The notes below the pieces were generated by a model that was given only the letters and a program-made list of their open reading frames with translations, did not search any database and was not told the origin of the DNA. From positions 62,001 through 126,000 of the forward strand of contig CALCEY010000009.1 in the NCBI GenBank assembly GCA_937900415.1: 64,000 bases of DNA, read 5' to 3'. Positions 17,099-25,672 of the stretch are shown in pieces. The stretch is from an uncultured Clostridia bacterium (GTDB taxonomy: Bacteria; Bacillota; Clostridia; Peptostreptococcales; Anaerovoracaceae). Position 1 is the stretch's first letter, and every line of letters begins with the position of its first letter. A program made the translations under genes and the position numbers.

Positions 17099-18627
17099 GA
17101 CAGCGCCCCCTCCATAATTGCAGGCCTCAAAATATCATCAACTATATACGAATTAAACAGCCCCAGCAGAATAACCGCCGCTATCACCACCAGCATCGGT
17201 ATCATCAGCTGCCATGGAAGCTCAAGCCGCCTTCCGACAGCTGATTTTTCCATGAGCGCTGCGGTGTCCTTTCGCTCGAAAGCTGTTTTGCTTTCCATAA
17301 ACAGTTTTTCAAACACTCTGAAAAAATATATCGCGCTTAAAAGACTGCTGGCTATGAGAACGGCTACAAACAGATACTGACCGTTTTCAATGGCGCCTAA
17401 AGCCAGATACCATTTGCTGAAAAATCCGGCAAACGGCGGAAGTCCTATCATTGACAAGGCGCATACGGTCATGGTGAGTGACGTTACGGGCATTTGCCTG
17501 TAAACCTGTCCCAGCTGAGTCGTCTCATGTATGCCGAATTTGTATTTGAGCGCTCCCGAAGTATAGAACAGACCGGATTTCATAAAAGCATGGCTAACTA
17601 TGTGAAGTACTGCACCTGTCAATCCGTAAAAATTACCTATGGCAAAGCCCATAGCTATATATCCTACCTGTCCTATGCTGGAATAAGCTAAAATCTTGTT
17701 GTAGGTACTGTATCTCAAGGCTTTGAGAGAGCCGAACAGAATTCCGCATACGGCCATAACGCCTATCACATCAAAGAACATATCCATCACCATGCTTTCT
17801 TCTTTAAATATGAAGAAAAAGAATCTCAGCATGGCGTAAGCCGGTACCTTGATCATCACTCCTGCAATCATCGGGTCTGCCGCAGGATGCGCATAGGAAT
17901 GTGCCGCAGGCTGCCAGCCGTGCAGAGGAAAGAGCGCCATTTTTATACCAAAGCCCACTATCATGCAGCCTACCGAAAGTATTATGAGCGGACTGCCGTC
18001 AAGGTCTTTCACCGTTTCCGCCAAATCAGCCATATTCAAGGTTCCCGTAGCAGAATAGAGAAATCCTGCTCCGAGCAGATACATAGACGCGCCTATGGTT
18101 CCCGTAAGCAAATATCTGAACGCAGCTATAGGACCTTTTCGTTCGCCTATCGCGATGAGTCCGTACCCGGATATAGCCGTAATTTCCATGAATACATATA
18201 GGTTAAAAGCGTCTCCCGTAGACGCCATACCGAGAAGACCAAGAGACAGAAAAGACAGCATGGAATAATAGCCGCAGGAGCGGACGGCAGTTTTTTCTCG
18301 TTCCAGGGTCTCGAATGGACTGCTGAAAAGAGCCGTAGCCCATGAAGCAACCGCAACTAAAAGGACTATCACGCCGTTAAGGCCGTCGATTACGAATTCT
18401 ATGCCGAAGGGCGGCGCCCAGCCCCCTATAAAATAGCGGACAGGCTGACCTGTTTTTACCACCTGCACCAGCTGAAGCGCTGCGCAGACTACAGATACGA
18501 GCAGCGCCGAAATTACGATTTTTTTACTCAAGGCAATGCTGAAATGTCCTGCCAGATGACATAAAACAGTTGCCACAAGCGGAAACAATATCACAAGAAT
18601 GGGAAGGTGTTCTATAATCCGGTTCAT
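17095..18627 (-). CDS. mrpD: MrpD-type (MbhH-like) antiporter subunit, first copy
   Basis: 510 residues, about 14 membrane helices. It has the typical MrpD segments GFGIKMALFPLHGWQPAAHS and YSSIGQVGYIAMGFA, with the conserved Lys and Glu residues expected of the proton path. It directly follows the MrpC-type gene with a four-base overlap, the standard mrpC-mrpD arrangement, so this is the most canonical of the three large subunits. Together with the other genes it should form a membrane Na+/H+ antiporter or the antiporter half of a larger respiratory-type complex. Confidence 0.9.
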   Translation of the reverse strand: MNRIIEHLPILVILFPLVATVLCHLAGHFSIALSKKIVISALLVSVVCAALQLVQVVKTGQPVRYFIGGWAPPFGIEFVIDGLNGVIVLLVAVASWATALFSSPFETLEREKTAVRSCGYYSMLSFLSLGLLGMASTGDAFNLYVFMEITAISGYGLIAIGERKGPIAAFRYLLTGTIGASMYLLGAGFLYSATGTLNMADLAETVKDLDGSPLIILSVGCMIVGFGIKMALFPLHGWQPAAHSYAHPAADPMIAGVMIKVPAYAMLRFFFFIFKEESMVMDMFFDVIGVMAVCGILFGSLKALRYSTYNKILAYSSIGQVGYIAMGFAIGNFYGLTGAVLHIVSHAFMKSGLFYTSGALKYKFGIHETTQLGQVYRQMPVTSLTMTVCALSMIGLPPFAGFFSKWYLALGAIENGQYLFVAVLIASSLLSAIYFFRVFEKLFMESKTAFERKDTAALMEKSAVGRRLELPWQLMIPMLVVIAAVILLGLFNSYIVDDILRPAIMEGALS

Positions 18628-19016
18628 TCAGACTTTCCTCCCTTTCCCGTAATTTCCTTTTCTTCAATGGTACCGTATATGTCCTTAATTCTCATCAAAA
18701 GAGCAAGTCCTACTCCCGTGGTACCGAGACTTACAACGATTGCCGTAAGCATAAGAGCATGGGGCAGTGGATTTATGTACATATCCGCAGAGGATATTTC
18801 CCCCATGGTTACAGGCAGCGTGGCCCCCTCTTTCTGTCCGAAGGTCAGGAAGAAAAATATTATACCTACCTGCATCATATTCATGCACATGAGCTTTTTC
18901 AAATAATTTCCACAGGCTATCATGCCGTACACGCCTACTGCAAAAAGTATTAGGGCCAACATGTATATGCCTCTGTCCGCCAGAAAATATTCCAGTTTTT
19001 CTATCAAATCAGTCAT
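18624..19016 (-). CDS. mrpC: MrpC/NuoK-type subunit
   Basis: 130 residues from ATG 19016 (AAAGGA nine bases upstream; an upstream TTG frame is less likely). Three membrane helices of the NuoK fold: YMLALILFAVGVYGMIACGN, NMMQVGIIFFFLTFG and PHALMLTAIVVSLGTTGVGL. The motif DPLPHALMLTAIV, here NPLPHALMLTAIVV, is the family signature. It bridges antiporter-like subunits in the Mrp complex. It overlaps the MrpB-type gene upstream by eight bases. Confidence 0.92.
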   Translation of the reverse strand: MTDLIEKLEYFLADRGIYMLALILFAVGVYGMIACGNYLKKLMCMNMMQVGIIFFFLTFGQKEGATLPVTMGEISSADMYINPLPHALMLTAIVVSLGTTGVGLALLMRIKDIYGTIEEKEITGKGGKSE

Positions 19017-19791
19017 TAAAGTCAGTCCTTTCAAGTACCACTTCTAAAATTGTTATTATAACGCCTGCAACGCACACAGTAACACCGACTTCTATCATAA
19101 GTATTCCGTCGGCATGAAGCTGAGCGGCCGTTTCCGCAGCAAAGGGAAGCTTACCGAACTCCAGAAATCTTCCTCCTTTAAACATAGGCAAAATGCCGGT
19201 AATCATGTATAAAAATATGCCAAAACCCGCCGTTATAATTCCCATCTCTTCTCTGGCCTTCTGGCGTCTCCTCACGTCGAACTTCGGAATTATCCTGTTC
19301 AAAAGATATGCGCAGGCCAGCAGGGCTCCGGCCTGAAAGCCTCCTCCCAGGCTGATCTCGCCGTGAAATAATACGTAAATTCCATATATAAGGATTATCG
19401 GAACCACTATTCTGAAAGCACCATCCATCAAAGCACTGCCGAAAACCGAGGTCTTGTGATAATCTATCAATTCACGGTCTGACCTATGAGGCACCTTTTC
19501 CTTAGCTGACAGTATAGTCATGACGGCAATGCCTGAAAGCAGCATAACGCTTGTTTCAAACAGAGTATCAAAACTCCTGTAATCTGCCAGTACAGCCGTT
19601 ACTATATTGCTTGCGTGAGTATCCTTAGCCGCATTGTTTATATAATACTGTGAAACGTTGGTATTGGCCGGAGTATCCAAAGCTCCTATGGTTGGAAGAA
19701 AGCTTCCGACCTTAACGGCGCCGATACCTACCAGCACGATAACCGCTATGAGCCCTGCGGTCAATCTCCTCTTACTCTTTTTTTCTTCCAT
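19009..19791 (-). CDS. mrpB: MrpB-type subunit with N-terminal MbhE-like part
   Basis: 260 residues from ATG 19791, with AAGGG upstream; the longer frame lacks a site. The first ~85 residues contain one long helix and the motif VTAVLADYRSFDTLFETSV, matching MbhE or the MrpA C-terminal end. The rest is a four-helix MnhB domain (GEISLGGGFQAGALLACAYL). In Mbh clusters these are separate genes E and F, and in classical Mrp the first part belongs to MrpA. Here both are fused in one chain. It overlaps the MbhD-like gene by 20 bases. Confidence 0.9.
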   Translation of the reverse strand: MEEKKSKRRLTAGLIAVIVLVGIGAVKVGSFLPTIGALDTPANTNVSQYYINNAAKDTHASNIVTAVLADYRSFDTLFETSVMLLSGIAVMTILSAKEKVPHRSDRELIDYHKTSVFGSALMDGAFRIVVPIILIYGIYVLFHGEISLGGGFQAGALLACAYLLNRIIPKFDVRRRQKAREEMGIITAGFGIFLYMITGILPMFKGGRFLEFGKLPFAAETAAQLHADGILMIEVGVTVCVAGVIITILEVVLERTDFND

Positions 19792-20032
19792 CTTTCTTTC
19801 CCTTGTTGATAGACTTAACAGCAATTATAAAGTATACCGTTGAAACAGTTCCGATTATAGCCTCAGTGAAAGCTACGTCAGCCGCCCCAACGATTGCGTA
19901 AAGCAGCATGGCCATAAAGCTGAAGGCACAGTATATTATTATGGCTGAAAGCAGCCTCTTTCCTAAAATAATTCCTATAGCTATTGAAATCAGGGCTATC
20001 AGAAGCAGGCCCTCAAGAATCAAAATGGGCAT
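19772..20032 (-). CDS. MbhD-like (DUF4040) subunit
   Basis: 86 residues, three hydrophobic helices, with the motif YAIVGAADVAFTEAIIGT corresponding to the DVAxTEAxxG signature of MbhD and the MrpA C-terminal region. Its presence as a free-standing small gene means this operon lacks the fused ~800-residue MrpA of Bacillus. Start ATG shares one base with the TAA stop of the mrpG gene. Confidence 0.9.
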   Translation of the reverse strand: MPILILEGLLLIALISIAIGIILGKRLLSAIIIYCAFSFMAMLLYAIVGAADVAFTEAIIGTVSTVYFIIAVKSINKGKKDGRKKE

Positions 20033-20466
20033 TACGCTTCACCTCCATCTTCTCGGACTTTTTCTCCGAACTCTTCTTTCGGTTTTAACCCATGACCGGC
20101 CCCGGCATCTTCGGCTCCAATGCCTAAAACCTCACGTCTCACTGCCCTTGCCGCCGCCTCAGCCGGCGTTTCGGCTGCATCCTTAACGCTCTGCTTATAT
20201 GCCACTCTGGTAATTATATGCGTTCCTATCGGGCTTGCAACGAAAACTGCTGTAAACACTGCGAATATCTTTATACCCGTAGCCGAAAGCCCCTCGTATA
20301 TGAGAAAGCCCACGCTGCATAAGACAAGCCCTGCGGCCTCGCATACGCCGGCGGCATGAAGTCTGGCGTAAAAGTCTTTAAAGCGGAAAACGCCTATGGC
20401 TGACAAAAGAAAGCATACGAAGCCCATGCTCATGAAAATCACTGTAAAAATTTCCTTAGCGGTCAT
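20032..20466 (-). CDS. mrpG: MrpG-type subunit
   Basis: 144 residues from ATG 20466, which has GGAGG eight bases upstream; the longer frame is rejected. Three helices of the MnhG/PhaG family, with FKDFYARLHAAGVCEAAGL, the conserved D-x-Y-x-R-x-H-A segment. The C-terminal ~45 residues form a charged cytoplasmic tail longer than usual for MrpG. It overlaps mrpF by 11 bases. Confidence 0.9.
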   Translation of the reverse strand: MTAKEIFTVIFMSMGFVCFLLSAIGVFRFKDFYARLHAAGVCEAAGLVLCSVGFLIYEGLSATGIKIFAVFTAVFVASPIGTHIITRVAYKQSVKDAAETPAEAAARAVRREVLGIGAEDAGAGHGLKPKEEFGEKVREDGGEA

Positions 20467-20734
20467 CTCCGTCTCCTCCTTTGCTTCCAAGTATCTTGGC
20501 AACGATAACGGAGCTTATGAATCCCAGCGCCGCATATGAAAGAGCTATATCCACATACATATCCCGTCTTCCGTCTACAAAGCCTATGAGAATCAGGATA
20601 AGGATAACATTGGTGCACATTACGAGAATTCCGATGAATCTATTGTATATACCTGCATTTCTGAAAAGGCGCACCAGCATCAAAAGCGTCAGCAGAATTA
20701 TTCCTATCAGATAAAACACAAAAAAGGTCTGCAT
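20456..20734 (-). CDS. mrpF: MrpF-type subunit
   Basis: 92 residues with three helices and the MnhF pattern of a short conserved region (VRLFRNAGIYNRFIGILV, then VDIALSYAALGFISSVI). It follows mrpE by five bases and overlaps mrpG. Together E-F-G form the small peripheral end of the Mrp complex. Confidence 0.9.
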   Translation of the reverse strand: MQTFFVFYLIGIILLTLLMLVRLFRNAGIYNRFIGILVMCTNVILILILIGFVDGRRDMYVDIALSYAALGFISSVIVAKILGSKGGDGDDR

Positions 20735-20739
20735 TGTCT

Positions 20740-21321
20740 TTATTGCACCTCCTTTGGAATGTCAAGAACTTCGGCCTCAGGGAAGGGTCTGAACTCACAG
20801 GTTTCACCAAACAATGCTGCAACCCGCTTCGGCATAGCGCCGCTGAGCATATCGTCGGCCGCTTTTTTATTTATTGCATGCACCTCAAATATGCCTCCCT
20901 CCATAACGTCCACCGTTATCGTTCCCGGTGTCAGAATTATGGAATTAGCTAAAATTACAGACGCCATCGGATTTTCATATGGCATCGAAAAATACACTAT
21001 CCTCGGTTCATAATTTATATGTATCTTAATTATTTCGCGTGTAACGTCCAGAGTGGATCTGAAGATTTCTTTGATGACCCATAAACCGTATGGGAGCAGT
21101 TTAAGATAATTTATTCTCAAGACAAAAAATTCTTTTCCCGTATCCGGGTTTTTAATCATAAGAAGCGGCATACATACAACGGAAACCGCCAGAGACGACC
21201 CAAGTCCTATTAAAAGAAATCGCGTTTCAAATTTGCCTGACAACAGTATCCAGACCAAAAATAAACCTGCTGTCAGACCTAATAAATGGCTCAGGTTCCG
21301 CCGGCCTCTTTGCTTATACAT
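20740..21321 (-). CDS. mrpE: MrpE-type subunit, first gene of the antiporter operon
   Basis: 193 residues from ATG 21321 (GGAGG five bases upstream; the in-frame TTG just before is rejected). Two N-terminal membrane helices are followed by a cytoplasmic domain containing MASVILANSIILTPGTITVD, the MnhE signature (LANSITLTPGT). First gene of the operon, so the promoter should lie in 21330-21420, upstream of which the GT2 gene ends. The order E-F-G-D-(E+F)-C-D is that of the membrane half of Mbh-type hydrogenases. Confidence 0.92.
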   Translation of the reverse strand: MYKQRGRRNLSHLLGLTAGLFLVWILLSGKFETRFLLIGLGSSLAVSVVCMPLLMIKNPDTGKEFFVLRINYLKLLPYGLWVIKEIFRSTLDVTREIIKIHINYEPRIVYFSMPYENPMASVILANSIILTPGTITVDVMEGGIFEVHAINKKAADDMLSGAMPKRVAALFGETCEFRPFPEAEVLDIPKEVQ

Positions 21322-21423
21322 CAATACCTCCGTCTTTCGCCGAAAAAAGCAGAAACTTCTCTATGATAATTATACATAAGCGCATATTTCATGTCAAGAA
21401 ATTGCTAAAGTCAGCAGACGCCA

Positions 21424-22350
21424 TCACCTTTTTTCTTTTATTATATATATCGGCCTCTTCTTATTTTCCAGATAATCCTTGGAAAGATAGGCCCCGAGAA
21501 TGTATATGAAAAACATCTGTATGCTGCTCAGTATCAGCATCGCAAACAGGATTACATCAAAGGATGTCACCTCTCCTACTCCTGCCAGCTCCGATGCAGC
21601 ATTGATTACCATAAAAATAAGGCTTACGGCAAACAAAATGCAACTGGTGAGGCCGGCCAACTTGAGCGGCGCTGTGGAAAAAGAAAGGATCCCTTCAAGA
21701 GCATATGAAAACAGACTTTTTAAACTCCACTTGGTCTTTCCCATAACCCTTTCTACGCTTTCATATTCTATCCACTTGGTTTCAAAGCCGACAAAGGAAA
21801 AAAGTCCCTTCATATATCTGTTATATTCCTTCATGTCGAGTATGGCGTTTGTCACAGTACGGCTCATCATCCTGAAATCACCGCATCCGTCGGACATATC
21901 CATGTGAGTAAGCTTCCTGCCTATTTTATAAAAGGTTTTTGAAAACATGCTTCTGATACGGCCGTCTCCCTCTCTTCCTATCCTGAGCCCGCCGCACAAA
22001 TCATATCCCTCGCTGCTCACAGCCTCATACATGGCCGGGAGGAGAGCCGGCGGATGCTGCAAATCAGCGTCCATTATCACGCAATAATCTCCCACGGCTT
22101 CTTTGAGGCCGGCATACATTGCAGACTCTTTTCCGAAATTTCTTGAAAAGGCCACATATCTTACGCGATAATCATTTTCTGCCAGCCTTTTTATTGTTTC
22201 AAGAGTATCGTCACCGCTGCCGTCGTCCACAAATATAAATTCATAATCGATGTTATTGATCTCCTTGAAAACTTTCTGCGTTTCTTCGTAAAATGCCGGC
22301 AGAGATTCTTCTTCGTTAAAGCACGGAACTATTACGCTTATCTTATTCAT
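21424..22350 (-). CDS. GT2 polyprenyl-phosphate glycosyltransferase (CsbB/GtrB type)
   Basis: 308 residues. An N-terminal GT-A catalytic domain (VIVPCFNEEESLPAF, FVDDGSGDDTLE, MDADLQHPPALLP) is followed by two C-terminal membrane helices after residue 230. This architecture belongs to enzymes that load a sugar onto undecaprenyl phosphate at the inner membrane face. It overlaps the GtrA gene by eight bases and sits in one operon with YfhO, matching the B. subtilis/Listeria three-part system for glycosylating lipoteichoic acid. Sugar identity is not readable. Confidence 0.92.
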   Translation of the reverse strand: MNKISVIVPCFNEEESLPAFYEETQKVFKEINNIDYEFIFVDDGSGDDTLETIKRLAENDYRVRYVAFSRNFGKESAMYAGLKEAVGDYCVIMDADLQHPPALLPAMYEAVSSEGYDLCGGLRIGREGDGRIRSMFSKTFYKIGRKLTHMDMSDGCGDFRMMSRTVTNAILDMKEYNRYMKGLFSFVGFETKWIEYESVERVMGKTKWSLKSLFSYALEGILSFSTAPLKLAGLTSCILFAVSLIFMVINAASELAGVGEVTSFDVILFAMLILSSIQMFFIYILGAYLSKDYLENKKRPIYIIKEKR

Positions 22351-22759
22351 GTGAAGCTCCCCTTTCCTTAAAAATACTGTACTTACATGCCATGTAATTG
22401 AGCGCTGCAGTTACGAATCCTACGATTATTTTCGATACTGCGCTGTCAAGTCCGGCCATATCGACCATCATGTAAAGAAGCAGCGTTTCGGCGGCCATGC
22501 TTGCTAATCTAAGATAGAAGAAGCGGACAAATTCATGGCTCCGTCTTCCTTTTGAGCGAAAAACCACGCTGCGGTTGGCAAAGAAAGAAAAAGTCACCGC
22601 ACATATCCATGCCGCACAATTGGCCGTTATATAGTTTATCCTTGCTGCCTGAAGAAGAAAATATATCGCATAATTGACGACGGTAGTCATTCCTCCGGTT
22701 ATGATATATCGCGCGAGGCGGGACTCATGTAATCTTTTCATTCTTTCTTTTCCCCACAT
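22343..22759 (-). CDS. GtrA/GtcA-type flippase-like membrane protein
   Basis: 138 residues from ATG 22759, three bases after the YfhO gene's stop; an ATG seven codons further in is an alternative. Four membrane helices of the GtrA family, with YIITGGMTTVVNYAIYFLLQ and FFANRSVVFRSKG, the conserved F-x-x-N-R-x-W/V-x-F motif. In known systems GtcA is thought to flip the polyprenyl-linked sugar to the outer face between the GT2 enzyme and the YfhO-type transferase. Confidence 0.9.
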   Translation of the reverse strand: MWGKERMKRLHESRLARYIITGGMTTVVNYAIYFLLQAARINYITANCAAWICAVTFSFFANRSVVFRSKGRRSHEFVRFFYLRLASMAAETLLLYMMVDMAGLDSAVSKIIVGFVTAALNYMACKYSIFKERGASHE

Positions 22760-22764
22760 TTCTC

Positions 22765-25350
22765 TTATTCTTTCTTTTCTCTTATGATTATCATTGCTGC
22801 CGCCGCCAATGAGACTATACTTATGATAAGCCCCGCCCAAAAGCCGGGAGCAGTATAGGTTATTTCAATATCATGCTTTCCCTTCGCCAAAGGAAAGCCC
22901 ATGAAAGCCATATTGACGAGCTCAGCTTCAACTTCTTTTCCTTCTGCCTCCACGTGGTAGCCGTCCTTGTAAGGATAAGACGTGACAAACCAACCGTCCT
23001 TTTCCATTTCCACTGAACCGCTGAATACTTGATTTGCAGTATGCTGTGAATAAAAAACCGGCGTTACCACTTTCTTTTGCGGCAGCTTTGCTTTATATGC
23101 CTTCAGATTTTTTACAGAATAATCTCCCTCTGAGACCTCCGTCCTTAGGGTTTTAATCGGTTTGCCCGAGGTGATTATATAGGTGAAATTATAATTTTCG
23201 TTGGGGTAGGCTGCATCTTCTGCGGAAAGCTTATTTTCTACGTTTTCAACGCTTATAACCGTCTCTTTCCCATCCCGCCGTTCTACATCGAAGGATATTA
23301 TCACCGCTTCCTTATCTACAGTCTCCGACAGCTCTATCCCATTCTCTGTCCATACTTCCCCCAGCTCCTCTGCCCGGCTTCCCGCAAGAGCCGCTATCGT
23401 ATAGGGAAAATCAAGCTTTTCGTATTCCTCCTCGGTTTTCAAATCATAAACGCCGTAGCATATAGGCAGCACGTTTTCATTTTCTGCTATCGCATAACCG
23501 TCTTTTTCTGCTATCTTCACATATCCGTAAGGTATCTCGCTCGTCTTTGCAAGCAAATACCTTATTCCCATGAAATAATTGAAAAACACGTTATCTCCCG
23601 CTACAAGCGCAACCCTGTTTTTTGCCGCTATGGGATTTCTCATAACGTCATAAAAAAATCTGCCATATGTGCTGTTGCTTACCGACGAATATATTGAGGA
23701 CCTGTTCAGCTTCCCCGACGGCAGCAGATTGCTGTTTGTATAGCCGCTGCTCAAATATTCAAACCGGTATCTGCCATCGCCGATAAGCTCTGATATTTCT
23801 TCAAGCTCAAATCTGCTCTGTCGCCCATCGTCAGCCTTGATATAATCCTCTGCAAAGCGGTTGGTTCCATAGCTGACGCATAAAGGCACCGCCAGCATCA
23901 GGAAAAATCCCGTGCCGTAAAAAAGCTTCTTGTATTTCCCTGTCGCGCCCGATTCCCGTCGCAATCGCTCTGCTTTCGTCGCGCCGTCTTCGGCTTCGGT
24001 CATCTCAAGCCTGCCTCTCGGCGCGCCGTCGTTATTCCCTCTCTCTTGCAACCGCCCGTCGGCAACAGAAAACAAACCCCATATAATTATCAGGCTCCCT
24101 TCTGCGATTATCAATGGGCTCCATTGTGAAAAAAACGCCGGTATCAGACACAGCACCGCCGGCATAAGCCTCAGCTTCTGTTTTCCCTGCCGGACGTCTT
24201 CAAAGGTCTCCGTACATATCCATATCGCCAGCGGTAAAAACGGAATCAAAATTTTTGCCCTTGCATACAGGAAACCGCTCAATACAAGCGATACTGCGGG
24301 GAGAATCTGGCATATGAGCACGGCTGCTGAAATTCTGCGTTTTTTCTTATCCCAAAGGGCAAGCAGCAGGCCGTAAAAAACAGCAAGGGTAAGACCGCAG
24401 CCGTAGGCATCGTACAGCAGACCGTCAAGAGACAAGCTGACTGCTCTCAGCGGCTCTTCTGCAAAGGAGCCTCCGTCTTTATTTGTGGACAATATATCAA
24501 GGGCAGTAGGAAGCAGCAAGACGGCCGCCATTCCCACCGCGCACATTACGGCTAAAGCCGCCCGCAAGGTAAGCTTCTTCGCTGCGATTCCCGAGGCCGC
24601 TGCGCCGCAGTTTTTTATCGCGCCCGTCTGAACTACTGCCGTTTTTTCGGAAGTCTCAGTCCTCTGTCTTAAACAATGCAGATAATAAAGAAGGCAGACC
24701 ACAAGGCAGGCCGGCGCATAGAAAAAGCTGTGAATACATATCATAAAAACAGAAAGGATAAGAACAAGGCTTTTTCTTTTCTCAAGGAACACATCTATTC
24801 CGATAAATGCCATTATCAGAAACGGTATATAGTTGACGAACATTATCTGATGATGTGCATGAAAAAAACAAGCGGCGGAGGCAGTCATCACGCCTCCGGC
24901 AGCCGCAAGCTGACGGCTGAGTCCTTTTCTTAAAAGCCATGCAAAACACAGGCCTGCTGAAGCTGCACTTCCCAGACACGCATATACAGCTATGATATAT
25001 TTCATAGGAACCTCCGGAAGCAGACACGAAATCAATACGTCCGGTCTCAAAAGTCCGTAATAAGCCAAATCATAGGCATTGGAGCCGCCGCCGATATTTA
25101 CATGCTGCGGAAAAACAGTTTTCTGCTCAAGCATCGTCTGTCTTAACGTCTCCGCCGCCCCTACATGCTGGCTGTACCAATCTCCCTCCGAGCCAAAAAA
25201 TTCTCCGCTTTCAAGAGGCAAAAGCATTAAAGCCAATGTTAAAGCAGTAAGGAATACATACGGAAAAAACCGTTTAAAAAAAATTCGCAAGCGATCTTTT
25301 ACTTTAAATTCTTCTGATTCTTCAATTTTTCTTCCGACTGCGTCTATCAT
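22765..25350 (-). CDS. YfhO-family GT-C membrane glycosyltransferase
   Basis: 861 residues from ATG 25350 (AGAGG upstream). Many N-terminal membrane helices, an early acidic loop ESGEFFGSEGDWYSQHV with the catalytic-type Asp, a long extracellular domain (about residues 520-830) and a final helix. This is the YfhO family, GT-C fold, which in B. subtilis and Listeria transfers sugar from a polyprenyl phosphate to lipoteichoic acid. A basic/polar insertion near residues 445-490 lies in a cytoplasmic loop. First gene of the YfhO-GtrA-GT2 operon. Confidence 0.9.
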   Translation of the reverse strand: MIDAVGRKIEESEEFKVKDRLRIFFKRFFPYVFLTALTLALMLLPLESGEFFGSEGDWYSQHVGAAETLRQTMLEQKTVFPQHVNIGGGSNAYDLAYYGLLRPDVLISCLLPEVPMKYIIAVYACLGSAASAGLCFAWLLRKGLSRQLAAAGGVMTASAACFFHAHHQIMFVNYIPFLIMAFIGIDVFLEKRKSLVLILSVFMICIHSFFYAPACLVVCLLYYLHCLRQRTETSEKTAVVQTGAIKNCGAAASGIAAKKLTLRAALAVMCAVGMAAVLLLPTALDILSTNKDGGSFAEEPLRAVSLSLDGLLYDAYGCGLTLAVFYGLLLALWDKKKRRISAAVLICQILPAVSLVLSGFLYARAKILIPFLPLAIWICTETFEDVRQGKQKLRLMPAVLCLIPAFFSQWSPLIIAEGSLIIIWGLFSVADGRLQERGNNDGAPRGRLEMTEAEDGATKAERLRRESGATGKYKKLFYGTGFFLMLAVPLCVSYGTNRFAEDYIKADDGRQSRFELEEISELIGDGRYRFEYLSSGYTNSNLLPSGKLNRSSIYSSVSNSTYGRFFYDVMRNPIAAKNRVALVAGDNVFFNYFMGIRYLLAKTSEIPYGYVKIAEKDGYAIAENENVLPICYGVYDLKTEEEYEKLDFPYTIAALAGSRAEELGEVWTENGIELSETVDKEAVIISFDVERRDGKETVISVENVENKLSAEDAAYPNENYNFTYIITSGKPIKTLRTEVSEGDYSVKNLKAYKAKLPQKKVVTPVFYSQHTANQVFSGSVEMEKDGWFVTSYPYKDGYHVEAEGKEVEAELVNMAFMGFPLAKGKHDIEITYTAPGFWAGLIISIVSLAAAAMIIIREKKE

Positions 25351-25592
25351 CAAAATACCTCTTCTTTTTTCGTAAATCCATCTTGCCGCAAGTATACGAG
25401 GGGCTTCTTAAATAAACATGAGGATAACTCTTAATATCTCTTAAAAATTCTTAAATAAATCTTAACGCGTTCCTTTAACAAACTGCTGAGTCCTTCCCGG
25501 TATAAGACAGCGGTAAAAAGCCGTAACAGAAACTTCCGCCCAGCAGGCCTTTTCCGGTAAGTCATAACTGTTCAACGATTACGATAAAAAGC

Positions 25593-25633
25593 AAATGAGC
25601 GTATAAAAAGGCCCCCTTTTATACACTCATTTT
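25593..25633 (-). terminator. Terminator after the VanRS-like pair
   Basis: A 16-bp stem with one mismatch (AAATGAGcGTATAAAA / TTTTATACaCTCATTT) around an eight-base loop, 40 bases after the kinase stop. T-rich on both sides, so possibly bidirectional. Confidence 0.65.
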
Positions 25634-25672
25634 GGTCTTTAGTCTTTTTAATTATACTTGTCAGCCGCTGTT

